A stretch of 64,000 bases of DNA from UBA7067 sp051880615 (lineage in GTDB: Bacteria > Bacillota > Clostridia > Oscillospirales > Acutalibacteraceae): contig JBJEOH010000038.1 of assembly GCA_051880615.1 (NCBI GenBank), positions 1 through 64,000 of the forward strand, given 5' to 3'. The stretch's first letter is position 1. Each line of letters opens with the position of its first letter. Under the pieces are notes generated by a model. It saw only the letters and a list, made by a program, of their open reading frames with translations, had not been told where the DNA came from and did no database searches. The position numbers were made by a program, and so were the translations under genes. This document shows positions 17,950 to 26,427 of the stretch, in pieces.

Positions 17950-18783
17950 ATGAATTGCATAGAAACAGAAAACGGAATTTTATTTAAGAATGTAAGGGAT
18001 TTCGACTTGGCGCAAACACTCGACTGCGGTCAGAGCTTTCGCTGGGAAGAGCTTGAAAACGGAGATTTCAAGGGTGTAGCCTTTGACCGAGAGGTGACAG
18101 TACACCTTGACGGCGGCGAGTTTTATATTTTTGGCGGCAAGGCAGAGGACGGCTCGCTCTGGGGCGATTATTTTGATCTGGATTTTGATTACGGCGTTAT
18201 CAAAAACGAGCTGTCGGCGTTAAGCCCTGTGCTTAAAAGTGCCGCTGAATATGCGCCGGGCATAAGAATACTCAAGCAGGACAGCTGGGAGGCGCTTTGC
18301 TCGTTTATTATTTCGCAGAACAACAATATTCCACGAATCAAGGGGATAATAAAAAGGCTGTGTGAGAGCTTCGGCGATAAAACGCCTGACGGTGGGTTTA
18401 CATTTCCAAGTGCGCAGCGGCTTTCACAGCTTACGGTTGAGGATTTAGCACCGCTTAAGAGCGGCTTTCGCGCGAAATACCTGATTGACGCTGCACTAAA
18501 GGTAAGCTCGGGAGAAATAAACCTCAATGAGGTTCGGATAATGCCGATTGACGAGGCAAGGCAGAGCCTTATGAAAATTAAGGGAGTAGGGCCTAAGGTT
18601 GCCGAATGCGCTTTGCTTTACGGTATGCACAGGCTTGAGTGCTTTCCGATGGATGTATGGATGAAACGGGCAATGGCTGTGCTGCTGCCCGAATTTACAA
18701 TAGAGGACTTGGGTCAATACGCAGGAATTGCACAGCAGTATATTTTTCATTACAGCCGTATGCACCCTGAGCTTTTTGATTAA
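17950..18783 (+). CDS. ogg: 8-oxoguanine DNA glycosylase/lyase
   Basis: Base-excision repair enzyme that removes 8-oxoguanine. The 277 residues show the OGG N-terminal domain with CGQSFRWEE and the helix-hairpin-helix GPD domain. The presumed Schiff-base lysine lies in KGVGPKVAECALLYG and the catalytic aspartate in FPMDVWMKRA. The length and both domains fit bacterial OGG1-type enzymes and not the shorter archaeal types. CGGAG precedes the ATG. It stands alone, divergent from DUF6062 and upstream of metG, which has its own promoter. Confidence 0.92.
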   Translation: MNCIETENGILFKNVRDFDLAQTLDCGQSFRWEELENGDFKGVAFDREVTVHLDGGEFYIFGGKAEDGSLWGDYFDLDFDYGVIKNELSALSPVLKSAAEYAPGIRILKQDSWEALCSFIISQNNNIPRIKGIIKRLCESFGDKTPDGGFTFPSAQRLSQLTVEDLAPLKSGFRAKYLIDAALKVSSGEINLNEVRIMPIDEARQSLMKIKGVGPKVAECALLYGMHRLECFPMDVWMKRAMAVLLPEFTIEDLGQYAGIAQQYIFHYSRMHPELFD

Positions 18784-18792
18784 TTTGTGCTG

Positions 18793-18821
18793 TTGCACTT
18801 TTTTACATAAATTGCTATAAT
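18793..18821 (+). promoter_or_regulatory. Promoter of metG
   Basis: TTGCAC (18793-18798) and TATAAT (18816-18821) are 17 bases apart. The start codon lies about 50 bases downstream. No T-box motif is present in this short leader. Confidence 0.7.
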
Positions 18822-18873
18822 AGAAAACAGTATAAATACAGCTCATTTGCTGAATTTAAGGAGGAATCACTCT

Positions 18874-20826
18874 ATGTGTAAGAAAGAACCGTATTATATC
18901 ACAACGCCGATTTATTATCCGTCGGGCAATCCGCATATAGGCCATTGTTATACCACTGTTGCCTGCGACAGTATTGCCCGTTACAGACGAATGCAGGGCT
19001 ATGATGTTATGTTCCTTACAGGAACAGATGAACACGGTCTTAAAATAGAGCAGAAAGCTGCCGAAAAGGGAATAACCCCGAAGCAGTATGTTGATGAAAT
19101 TGTCGAGATATTCAAAAACCTCTGGCAGTTTATGAACATAAGCTATGACAGATATATCCGCACGACCGACGATTATCACATTGAAACCGTACAGAAAATT
19201 TTCAAGGAGCTTTACGACAAGGGATATATCTATAAGGGCGAGTATAAGGGTAAATACTGTACTCCGTGCGAAAGCTTCTGGACCGACAGCCAGCTTGTTG
19301 ACGGCAAATGCCCCGAGTGCGGCAGAGAGGTTGTCGAGGCAAAGGAGGAGGCTTATTTCTTCAAGATGTCGCCGTTTGCCGACAGAATTGAAAAGCTCCT
19401 GACCGAAACCGACTATCTCCAGCCGAAAACAAGAGCCGTTGAGCTTGTCAACAACTTTATAAAGCCCGGTCTTGAGGACTTGTGCGTGTCGAGAACCTCG
19501 TTTAAGTGGGGTATTCCCGTTACCTTTGACGAAAAGCATGTTGTGTATGTGTGGATTGACGCACTGTCAAACTATATCTCGGCTCTCGGCTTCTATAATG
19601 ATAAATATGACGATTTCGATAAATTCTGGCCTGCGAATGTTCATATGGTTGCAAAGGATATTATGCGCTTCCACGCTATTATATGGCCTGCAATGCTTAT
19701 GGCGCTTGATTTGCCGCTTCCGAAGCATCTTGCGGTTCACGGCTGGATTACCTTTAACGGACAGAAAATGTCAAAGTCGCTCGGCAATGTTGTTGACCCG
19801 CTTATACTCGGCAAGCGTTACGGTGCTGACGCTATCCGCTATCATATTCTGCGTGAAATGGCTTTGGGCGCAGACAGCTCGTTCTCAAACGAGATTATGA
19901 TTAACAGAATCAACTCGGACCTTGCAAACGGACTCGGCAACCTTGTTTCAAGAACCGTTGCGATGGTTGAAAAATACTTCGGCGGCACACTGCCTGTTGA
20001 GCGTGAAAGCGGCGAGTTTGACGATGACCTTATCGCAAGTGCTACGGCATTAAAAGCGACAGTTGACGATTATATGGACAAGACTCAGCTCAACAATGCC
20101 CTTGCCGAGATTTTCAAGGTGGTATCCCGCGCTAACAAATATATTGACGAAACAATGCCTTGGGTGCTTGCAAAGGACGAGGGCAATAAAGCAAGACTTG
20201 CAACCGTTTTATATAATCTGCTCGACACAATCCGCATTGTCGCAACTCTGCTTTCTGCGTTTATGCCGACAACTATGCCGAAGGCTCTTGAGCAAATCGG
20301 CGCCTGCGAGAAGTGCGCAACCTACGATAACGCAGATAAGTTCGGCGTACTGCCGCTTGGCGTGACAGTTAAAAAGGGCGAGGCTCTGTTCCCGAGAATT
20401 GATGTTGACAAGGAAATTGAGGAGCTTAACAGCATAATCAGGAACAGCGAGGCTAAGGCAGAGGAAAAAGAGGAGAAAAAGGTCAAAATCGAGGGCTTGG
20501 CGCAGATCGGCATTGACGATTTTGCAAAGGTTGAGCTGAGAGTCGCAAAGATTATAGACTGCGAGCCTGTTAAAAAGGCGAAAAAGCTCTTGAAGCTCAC
20601 GCTTGACGACGGCGAGGGCGAGAGAATCGTAGCCTCGGGAATTGCAAAGTATTACACCCCCGACGAATTAAAGGGTAAGAAGATTATTCTTGTTGCAAAC
20701 TTAAAGCCTGCCGTATTGTGCGGCGTTGAAAGTTGCGGTATGATATTGGCTTCAGATGACGGCAACGGCGGCGTTAAGGTTATCTTTGTTGACGACAGTA
20801 TCCCGTCAGGCTGCAAAATAAGATAA
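18874..20826 (+). CDS. metG: Methionyl-tRNA synthetase
   Basis: Charges initiator and elongator tRNA-Met. The 650 residues contain the class I signatures HIGH (in NPHIGHCYT) and KMSKS (KMSKSLGNVV), a zinc knuckle with CTPCESF and CPECGRE, and an anticodon-binding helical region. A C-terminal EMAP-like tRNA-binding domain follows from about residue 550 (IDDFAKVELRVAKIID). The ATG at 18874 is chosen because AAGGAGG precedes it; an upstream in-frame codon has no such site. Confidence 0.96.
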   Translation: MCKKEPYYITTPIYYPSGNPHIGHCYTTVACDSIARYRRMQGYDVMFLTGTDEHGLKIEQKAAEKGITPKQYVDEIVEIFKNLWQFMNISYDRYIRTTDDYHIETVQKIFKELYDKGYIYKGEYKGKYCTPCESFWTDSQLVDGKCPECGREVVEAKEEAYFFKMSPFADRIEKLLTETDYLQPKTRAVELVNNFIKPGLEDLCVSRTSFKWGIPVTFDEKHVVYVWIDALSNYISALGFYNDKYDDFDKFWPANVHMVAKDIMRFHAIIWPAMLMALDLPLPKHLAVHGWITFNGQKMSKSLGNVVDPLILGKRYGADAIRYHILREMALGADSSFSNEIMINRINSDLANGLGNLVSRTVAMVEKYFGGTLPVERESGEFDDDLIASATALKATVDDYMDKTQLNNALAEIFKVVSRANKYIDETMPWVLAKDEGNKARLATVLYNLLDTIRIVATLLSAFMPTTMPKALEQIGACEKCATYDNADKFGVLPLGVTVKKGEALFPRIDVDKEIEELNSIIRNSEAKAEEKEEKKVKIEGLAQIGIDDFAKVELRVAKIIDCEPVKKAKKLLKLTLDDGEGERIVASGIAKYYTPDELKGKKIILVANLKPAVLCGVESCGMILASDDGNGGVKVIFVDDSIPSGCKIR

Positions 20827-20842
20827 TCGCCGTGTGCAGATA

Positions 20843-20871
20843 TTGACATAAGCGCCAAAATAAGATAAAAT
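20843..20871 (+). promoter_or_regulatory. Promoter of the SCIFF precursor gene
   Basis: Consensus TTGACA (20843-20848) and TAAAAT (20866-20871) are 17 bases apart, about 40 bases before the precursor start. It suggests strong vegetative expression. Confidence 0.75.
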
Positions 20872-20911
20872 AAATTCGGAATAACCTATACCCGAAAGAG
20901 GTGAATTCACA

Positions 20912-21058
20912 ATGAAGAGAATTCAGACAGTTCAGACAAGAGATCTTGCAGAATCTGCAAAGAAGGGCGGCTGCGGCGAGTGCCAGACATCATGCCAGTC
21001 AGCTTGCAAGACATCATGCGGCATTGCAAACCAGCAGTGCGAGAAGAGCAAGAAATAA
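20912..21058 (+). CDS. scfA: Six-cysteine SCIFF (ranthipeptide) precursor
   Basis: A 48-residue ribosomal peptide. The leader (about 1-18) starts MKRIQTVQTRDLAES; the C-terminal core holds six cysteines within 23 residues (Cys 21, 24, 28, 32, 36, 43) in the pattern C-x2-C-x3-C-x3-C-x3-C-x6-C, including QTSCQSACKTSC. This matches the SCIFF family found across Clostridia, whose core is thioether cross-linked by the radical SAM enzyme encoded next door; the conserved Thr in the CKTSC segment is the known acceptor region in CteA. AGAGGTG precedes the ATG. Biological role is unsettled. Confidence 0.93.
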   Translation: MKRIQTVQTRDLAESAKKGGCGECQTSCQSACKTSCGIANQQCEKSKK

Positions 21059-21088
21059 TTGCTGATAAGGTGATAATCGCTGTACGGC

Positions 21089-21110
21089 AATCGCTGTGCG
21101 GCGATTTTTT
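21089..21110 (+). terminator. Weak terminator/attenuator between SCIFF precursor and maturase
   Basis: A 6-bp stem, AATCGC/GCGATT, with loop TGTGCG is followed by TTTTTT overlapping the stem end. It could reduce read-through so that more precursor than maturase is made. Confidence 0.5.
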
Positions 21111-21142
21111 CTGCAATAATAATGCATGGAAAGGGTAACAGT

Positions 21143-22525
21143 ATGATTCATCAATATAAGCTTAACGGATACAATATTGTTTTAGATGTAAACAGCGGCA
21201 GCGTTCATCTTGTGGACGAGGCGGCTTATGATATAATTGCGCTTTACGGCAAAAAGAATGCCGATGAAATTGCACAGGAGATAACAGAAAAATACAGCGA
21301 TATAACAATCGAAGAGGTTTTTGAGGTGCTTGACGATATAAAGTCGTTAAAGGAGCAGGGCAAGCTCTTTACTGAGGACAAGTACCTGCCGCTTGCCAAG
21401 GAGCTTCAGAATCGCCCGACTGTTCTGAAAGCGCTGTGTCTGCACATTGCGCACGACTGCAACCTTGCGTGCAAATACTGCTTTGCAGGCGAGGGCGAAT
21501 ACTGCGGCGACCGCTCGCTTATGAGCTTTGAGGTCGGCAAAAAGGCTCTTGATTACCTGATTGAACATTCGGGAACGAGAAAAAACCTTGAGGTTGATTT
21601 CTTCGGCGGCGAGCCGCTTATGAACTTTGAGGTTGTAAAGCAGCTTGTCGAGTATGCAAGAAAAAGAGAAAAGGAATGCGGCAAGAACTTCCGCTTTACT
21701 CTGACAACAAACGGTGTTCTTCTTGACGAGGAGGTAATGGATTTTGCCAACCGTGAGATGCACAATGTTGTACTGAGCATTGACGGCAGAAAAGAAACGA
21801 ACGACAGAATGAGAGTGAGCCGCAACGGCAAGGGCAGCTATGACCTTATTTTGCCGAAGTTCCTTGAAATGGCTGAAAAGAGAAATCAGAAGGATTACTA
21901 CATAAGAGGAACATACACGCACTACAACACCGACTTTTCAAACGATATTCTCCACCTTGCCGACTTGGGCTTCAAGCAGCTCGCAATGGAGCCTGTTGTG
22001 GCTTCTCCCGACGCCGATTATGCGCTTAAAGAGGAGGATGTGCCAGTATTATGCGAGCAGTATGAAAAGCTTGCTGTTGAAATGCTCAAACGCCACAGAA
22101 ACGGAAACGGCTTTAACTTTTTCCATTATATGATAGATTTGACAGGCGGCCCGTGCATTTATAAACGAGTTGCAGGCTGCGGCGTAGGCACGGAATATAT
22201 GGCGGTAACACCTTGGGGAGATTTTTACCCCTGCCACCAGTTTGTCGGCGACCCGAAGTATCTTATGGGTAATGTCTATGACGGCGTGACAAATACTGGT
22301 GTGTGCAACGAGTTTAAAAAATGCAATGTCTATGCGAGAAAAGAGTGTAACGACTGCTTCGCAAGGCTGTTCTGCAGCGGTGGCTGTGCGGCTAACGCTT
22401 ACCATTCAACGGGAAGTGTAACAGGCATTTATGAGCTTGGCTGTGAGTTGCACCGCAAGAGAATTGAGTGCGCTATAATGCTCAATGCCGCTATCAGTAT
22501 GGATAATGCTGAAAAAGCGGAATAA
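21143..22525 (+). CDS. scfB: SCIFF maturase, radical SAM/SPASM thioether-forming enzyme
   Basis: Forms the Cys-to-alpha-carbon thioether in the SCIFF peptide. The 460 residues comprise an N-terminal RiPP recognition region (about 1-85), the radical SAM cluster motif CNLACKYCFAG (about 107), the SAM-binding FFGGEPL, and a C-terminal SPASM domain with many cysteines for two auxiliary clusters (from CGVGTEY to CSGGCAANAY). The ATG at 21143 follows AAAGGG; a nearer in-frame ATG upstream lacks a site. Downstream there is a strong hairpin, so the precursor and maturase form a two-gene unit. Confidence 0.94.
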   Translation: MIHQYKLNGYNIVLDVNSGSVHLVDEAAYDIIALYGKKNADEIAQEITEKYSDITIEEVFEVLDDIKSLKEQGKLFTEDKYLPLAKELQNRPTVLKALCLHIAHDCNLACKYCFAGEGEYCGDRSLMSFEVGKKALDYLIEHSGTRKNLEVDFFGGEPLMNFEVVKQLVEYARKREKECGKNFRFTLTTNGVLLDEEVMDFANREMHNVVLSIDGRKETNDRMRVSRNGKGSYDLILPKFLEMAEKRNQKDYYIRGTYTHYNTDFSNDILHLADLGFKQLAMEPVVASPDADYALKEEDVPVLCEQYEKLAVEMLKRHRNGNGFNFFHYMIDLTGGPCIYKRVAGCGVGTEYMAVTPWGDFYPCHQFVGDPKYLMGNVYDGVTNTGVCNEFKKCNVYARKECNDCFARLFCSGGCAANAYHSTGSVTGIYELGCELHRKRIECAIMLNAAISMDNAEKAE

Positions 22526-22540
22526 AACTTAATAATGATA

Positions 22541-22580
22541 AACACAAAACCGACTGTTAATTGGCAGTCGGTTTTGTGTT
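22541..22580 (+). terminator. Long-stem terminator after the SCIFF maturase
   Basis: A perfect 16-bp stem, AACACAAAACCGACTG/CAGTCGGTTTTGTGTT, with an 8-base loop. The TTTTG is inside the distal arm and no long T-run follows, so it may act mainly as an mRNA end-protecting hairpin or a bidirectional terminator. Confidence 0.6.
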
Positions 22581-22816
22581 GAGGTTGGCTCTGCTGTATG
22601 TTGCAACGAGGTTGTAGGGAACACTCTTGAGTGTTCCGGTTCGAACCGCTGAATGTTATATTTATATAATTTTGTTTAACACCGCAGTAACTGCTCGCAC
22701 CCGGAACGGTCAAGACCGTTCCCTACGAACATACAGCCTTGTTACGAGTAAATTCTTAATTCAAAGAGCCGCTTGCGGCGACAACCATTACTTCACTCTC
22801 CACTCTTCACTCTTAA
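22581..22816. repeat. Dispersed repeat, copy B
   Basis: Contains both modules of the family: GTAGGGAAC with hairpin GGAACACTC/GAGTGTTCC (22618-22637), the matching right arm GGAACGGTC/GACCGTTCC (22703-22722) followed by CTAC, then the GAGCCGCTTGCGGCGACAACC hairpin and pyrimidine-rich CTTCACTCTCCACTC. Together with the maturase hairpin it fills most of the 397-base gap before the site-2 protease gene. Confidence 0.8.
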
Positions 22817-22891
22817 AACTCCACTCTGTTCTATCTTGTCCTTGTAATTTTGCAGGCGATAATGTATAATGCTAATATGAATTTATAAATT

Positions 22892-22906
22892 AGGGTAATA
22901 TACCCT
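22892..22906. promoter_or_regulatory. Short palindrome before the site-2 protease gene
   Basis: AGGGTA-ATA-TACCCT is a perfect 6-bp inverted repeat just before the ribosome-binding site. It could be an operator or an mRNA hairpin; nothing else supports either. Confidence 0.3.
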
Positions 22907-22922
22907 CACGGAGGTAATGAAT

Positions 22923-23624
22923 ATGCTGCTTGATGCTATACGGGGCAATCTTTCGTTTGAAAGTGCAGTTGCAGGGATACTTGCCTGCCTTGTTATTATA
23001 TTTTTAGTTTTGCCGTTTCATGAATGGGCGCACGGATTTACGGCAAACCTATTAGGTGACAGAACCGCAAAATACAGCGGCAGACTTTCCTTAAACCCTA
23101 TGTCGCATATTGACCCTCTCGGTGCGGCGTGTATTTTACTTATTGGCTTCGGCTGGGCAAAGCCCGTTCCCGTAAATCCCTACAACTTCAAGCACCCGAA
23201 AATCGGTATGGCGATAACCGCCGCGGCAGGCCCTTTTTCAAACCTTGTGGCGGCTTTCGTAGGCGCGCTTATTTATAATCTTATTATTTTCTTAAATCCG
23301 CAGGGGTATTTTGCGGCGGCTTACTCAGGCTCGGGTGTTTTGTATTATGTGCTTTTGTTTTTAGGCTATTACATTTCAATCAATGTTGCGCTTGCGGCGT
23401 TTAACCTTATTCCGATTCCGCCGCTTGACGGCTCAAAGGTGCTGTTTGTGTGCCTGCCGACAAGAATTACCAATGTGATTTACCGCTATGAGCAGTTCTT
23501 TATTCTCGGAATTTATGTTCTTGTTTTTGCAGGATTTTTAGCAGGGCCTCTTGCTGTTGTGCAAAATGCTCTTTACAGCGGTGTTATGTGGCTTGCAAGG
23601 CTGCCGTTTCTGCCGTTTGTCTAA
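22923..23624 (+). CDS. M50-family (site-2 protease-like) membrane metalloprotease
   Basis: Multi-pass membrane protein of 233 residues. The zinc-binding HEWAH lies in the first membrane segment (about residue 38), and the second conserved element appears as NLIPIPPLDGSKV, where Asp completes the site. Members of this short S2P subgroup cleave membrane-embedded substrates; the substrate here is unknown. An ATG at 22917 is also in frame, but GGAGG at 22910-22914 fits the ATG at 22923 better. scpA starts 8 bases after the stop, so it probably heads the scpAB operon, a common arrangement in Clostridia. Confidence 0.88.
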   Translation: MLLDAIRGNLSFESAVAGILACLVIIFLVLPFHEWAHGFTANLLGDRTAKYSGRLSLNPMSHIDPLGAACILLIGFGWAKPVPVNPYNFKHPKIGMAITAAAGPFSNLVAAFVGALIYNLIIFLNPQGYFAAAYSGSGVLYYVLLFLGYYISINVALAAFNLIPIPPLDGSKVLFVCLPTRITNVIYRYEQFFILGIYVLVFAGFLAGPLAVVQNALYSGVMWLARLPFLPFV

Positions 23625-23632
23625 GGTGGATT

Positions 23633-24370
23633 ATGCAACAGAGTACAAAACTGCAATACAAGCTTGAAGCCTTTGAGGGACCGCTTGACTTAATGCTCAT
23701 CCTTATCGCAAAGCACAAGCTTGATATATATGACATACAGATTTCCGAGCTTTTAGAGCAATATATGATACAGATAAACGCCATGCAGGAAAATCAGATG
23801 GATATAGCCAGCGAGTTTCTTGAAATGGCGTCAAGGCTTGTGTATATCAAGTCGGTTATGCTGCTGCCAAAGCATGAGGAAGCAGAAGAGCTTAAAAAAG
23901 AGCTTGAGGGACAGCTCCTTGATTATCAGGAGTGCCGCAAAACCGCAAAGCTTCTGGGTGCGATGTCCTGCTTTGACATCTATGTAAGGCAGCCGACAAA
24001 GATTGAGTATGATATGACCTACACAAGACTGCACAAAACGCAGGATATTGCCGACGCATTTGTTTCGGCAGCCGGCAGAGGCAAGCGCCGTTTGCCGCCG
24101 CCTGTTGACGCTTTTTCGGGCATTGTGCAGAGAAAGGTAGTATCGGTAAATTCAAGAATAGTTTATGTGCTGCGAACACTGAGAAGCGGAGAAGAGGTTA
24201 AGTTTTACAGCCTTTTCCCAAACGGCAGTGAAAAGTCGGAGCTTGTCGCAACCTTTCTTGCACTTTTGGAGCTTATCAAGGGTAAGAGAGTGAGAGTAAA
24301 CGGTGACGACGAGAACGCAACGGTAGTAATGATAAAGGAGGACGACGCTCTTGACGGACAAGGAGATTAA
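23633..24370 (+). CDS. scpA: Segregation and condensation protein A
   Basis: Kleisin subunit that bridges the SMC ATPase heads with ScpB in chromosome condensation. The 245 residues show the N-terminal signature YKLEAFEGPLDLMLILIAKH and a winged-helix C-terminal region (FLALLELIKGKRV). AAGGTGG precedes the ATG. The 3' end overlaps scpB by 20 bases. Confidence 0.94.
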   Translation: MQQSTKLQYKLEAFEGPLDLMLILIAKHKLDIYDIQISELLEQYMIQINAMQENQMDIASEFLEMASRLVYIKSVMLLPKHEEAEELKKELEGQLLDYQECRKTAKLLGAMSCFDIYVRQPTKIEYDMTYTRLHKTQDIADAFVSAAGRGKRRLPPPVDAFSGIVQRKVVSVNSRIVYVLRTLRSGEEVKFYSLFPNGSEKSELVATFLALLELIKGKRVRVNGDDENATVVMIKEDDALDGQGD

Positions 24371-24941
24371 GGCGGCTTGCGAGGCTGTGCTTTTTGCCTG
24401 CGGCGAAAGTGTGAACGCCAAAAGAATAGCACAGGCGCTGGAGCTTGATGAAAAAAAGGTTGAGCCGCAGCTTGAAGCGCTTGTTAAGGATTATGAAAAC
24501 GATAATCACGGCATAGCCGTTATCAAGCTCAACGACAGCTATCTAATGTGCAACAAAAAGCAGTACGGCGAAGCGATAAGGCGCGTTATGGATATTAAAA
24601 AGAACACTCCGCTGTCACAGGCGGCTTTAGAGGTTTTAGCAGTTGTGGCGTATAACCAGCCTGTAACAAAGGCTTTTGTTGAGCAGGTCAGGGGTGTTGA
24701 CTGCTCGGGAGTTATCGGCAGCCTGACAACAAAGAATCTTATCGAGGAAAAGGGCAGGCTTGAGCTGCCGGGCCGTCCTCTCTTATACGGCACAACAGAG
24801 AATTTCTTAAAGTGCTTTCAGATTTCAAGCCTTGAGGAGCTGCCCGAGTTGCCGAAGCAGCAGGAGGAAAACAAAGACGAAACCCCTGAAGTTGAAAACA
24901 CAGAAGAATCCGACAACGGCGACAACACCGTGAACGAATAA
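24351..24941 (+). CDS. scpB: Segregation and condensation protein B
   Basis: Dimeric winged-helix partner of ScpA in the SMC complex. The 196 residues contain two winged-helix domains with the signature LEVLAVVAYNQPVTK and LPGRPLLYGTTENFL; the last 30 residues are acidic and disordered. The start is TTG, supported by AAGGAGG at 24335-24341 and by the overlap with scpA. Confidence 0.93.
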   Translation: MTDKEIKAACEAVLFACGESVNAKRIAQALELDEKKVEPQLEALVKDYENDNHGIAVIKLNDSYLMCNKKQYGEAIRRVMDIKKNTPLSQAALEVLAVVAYNQPVTKAFVEQVRGVDCSGVIGSLTTKNLIEEKGRLELPGRPLLYGTTENFLKCFQISSLEELPELPKQQEENKDETPEVENTEESDNGDNTVNE

Positions 24942-24963
24942 AAATTTGTAGGGAGGATGTATA

Positions 24964-25608
24964 ATGACTGCGCTTATTGTTATTGCGGCAATAATCCTGT
25001 TTTTTGCATTTCTCCTGTTTATGCCGATAGTATTTTATGCCGATTTTAAGGACGAGCTTTTTTTGAGCGTTCGTTATCTATTAGTGAAAATCCGTCTTTT
25101 GCCCGAAAAACCGAAAAAGGCTAAAAAGCCAAAAAAGAAAAGAACTGCAAAAGAGGCTGAGAAAAAGTCAGAAGCTAAAAAGGAGAATGAAACCTCAAAA
25201 AAGATAAAAGAGATTCTTAGAAAGACAGGTGTCGGCGGCTTTATTGAAATAATTACCGAGTTTGCGAAAATAGCAGGCAGAGGCGCAATGGGAATTGTGC
25301 GGCATATAGTGATTTCAAGGCTTAATATAGAAATCAGAAACGGCGGCGAGGATGCGGCGCAGACTGCAATAAATTACGGCTATATTTCTGCGGCGCTTTA
25401 TCCGGCAGTGTCGATTATTTTGAATAATGTGAAAAAATACAAACGCGCCTGTGTTCAGATTTTTCCCGACTACGACAGCCGCGATACAACGGTAAAATGC
25501 AGTGTAAAGCTCAAGGTAAAGCTGTGGTGGATATTGAGCGCTGCGCTGAAAACCTTATGGGCATTTATAAAAGAGCTTATGAAACTGAAAAAACAGGAAA
25601 TACTATGA
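24964..25608 (+). CDS. DUF2953 family membrane protein
   Basis: The 214 residues comprise an N-terminal membrane helix (about 3-24), a Lys-rich segment (about 47-80, with repeats of KPKK/KKSEAK) and a C-terminal region with a second hydrophobic stretch near WWILSAALKTLWAF. The family includes Bacillus YtfI, whose gene adjoins ytfJ; here the ytfJ/gerW homologue is the next gene, so a sporulation role is likely by context. GGGAGG precedes the ATG. The stop codon lies at the very edge of repeat copy C. Confidence 0.8.
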   Translation: MTALIVIAAIILFFAFLLFMPIVFYADFKDELFLSVRYLLVKIRLLPEKPKKAKKPKKKRTAKEAEKKSEAKKENETSKKIKEILRKTGVGGFIEIITEFAKIAGRGAMGIVRHIVISRLNIEIRNGGEDAAQTAINYGYISAALYPAVSIILNNVKKYKRACVQIFPDYDSRDTTVKCSVKLKVKLWWILSAALKTLWAFIKELMKLKKQEIL

Positions 25609-25832
25609 GAGAGTGGAGATAGTGCGGTTGTAACGAGGTCGTAGGGAACTGGCTTGCCTGTTCCGGTTCGAATTACTGAATGTTTTTCTCTATTCTGATT
25701 TTGTTTAAAGCCGTAGCAACTGCGACTATCCCGGAACAGTCAAGACCGTTCTCTACAAACTCACTGGCTTGTAACGAGTGTTTCTTAATTCAAAGAGCCG
25801 CTTGCGGCGACAACCATTTATCTTCACTCTCA
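25607..25832. repeat. Dispersed repeat, copy C, between the DUF2953 gene and gerW
   Basis: Begins with GAGAGAGTGGAGA, then GTAGGGAACTGG..GTTCCGG, a central AT-rich part, CCGGAACAGTC..GTTCTCTAC, and the GAGCCGCTTGCGGCGACAACC hairpin. It ends in CTTCACTCTC. It occupies most of the 315-base gap between two genes that are neighbours in other sporeformers. Confidence 0.8.
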
Positions 25833-25923
25833 ATTTTACTTCACTAAAGGTTTTACTATAAAAATATACAATAACCAAAAATAAAATTATTAAAAAAGAA
25901 ATTAAAAAAGGCGGTGCTTTTAA

Positions 25924-26349
25924 ATGAGCGAACAGCAACATCATCCGATTGAAGGTCTTATGGACACCACACTGGAAAAAATCAAACAGCTGATTGATGT
26001 AGACACTATAGTCGGCTCACCGATAACAACTCAGGACGGCACAACGATTGTCCCTGTGTCAAAGGTCAGTTACGGCTTTGCCTCAGGCGGCAGTGATATT
26101 CCGTCAAAAAATGCTATCAACAAGCAGGTTTTCGGCGGCGGAAGCGGTGCAGGCGTGTCAATAACTCCGATTGCGTTTATAGTAGTCAATCAGGGCGACG
26201 CCAAGATATTGAGAGTTGACGGTGACAGCAACAACACTGCCGACAAGATTGCACAGGCTGTACCGCAGGTGGTTGACTCAATTACGGGGCTTTTCAAAAA
26301 GGATAAAAAGAAATCCGACAGTGACATTGTAGTTGACATACAAGAATAA
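25924..26349 (+). CDS. gerW: GerW-family sporulation protein (YtfJ)
   Basis: Forespore protein needed for normal germination in Bacillus. The 141 residues carry the family core: IVGSPITTQDGTTIVPVSKV, GYGFASGG-like GFASGGSD, and GGGSGAGVSITPIAFIVV. A Lys/Asp-rich tail follows. AAAGGCGG precedes the ATG. It pairs with the DUF2953 gene upstream, from which repeat C separates it. Confidence 0.92.
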   Translation: MSEQQHHPIEGLMDTTLEKIKQLIDVDTIVGSPITTQDGTTIVPVSKVSYGFASGGSDIPSKNAINKQVFGGGSGAGVSITPIAFIVVNQGDAKILRVDGDSNNTADKIAQAVPQVVDSITGLFKKDKKKSDSDIVVDIQE

Positions 26350-26427
26350 ATAAAATAAAAAGAGCATAATTATTGCTGTATAGAAATGCCCGTAAGCTTT
26401 GCGGCTTAAAGTAAAGGAGCTACTGCC

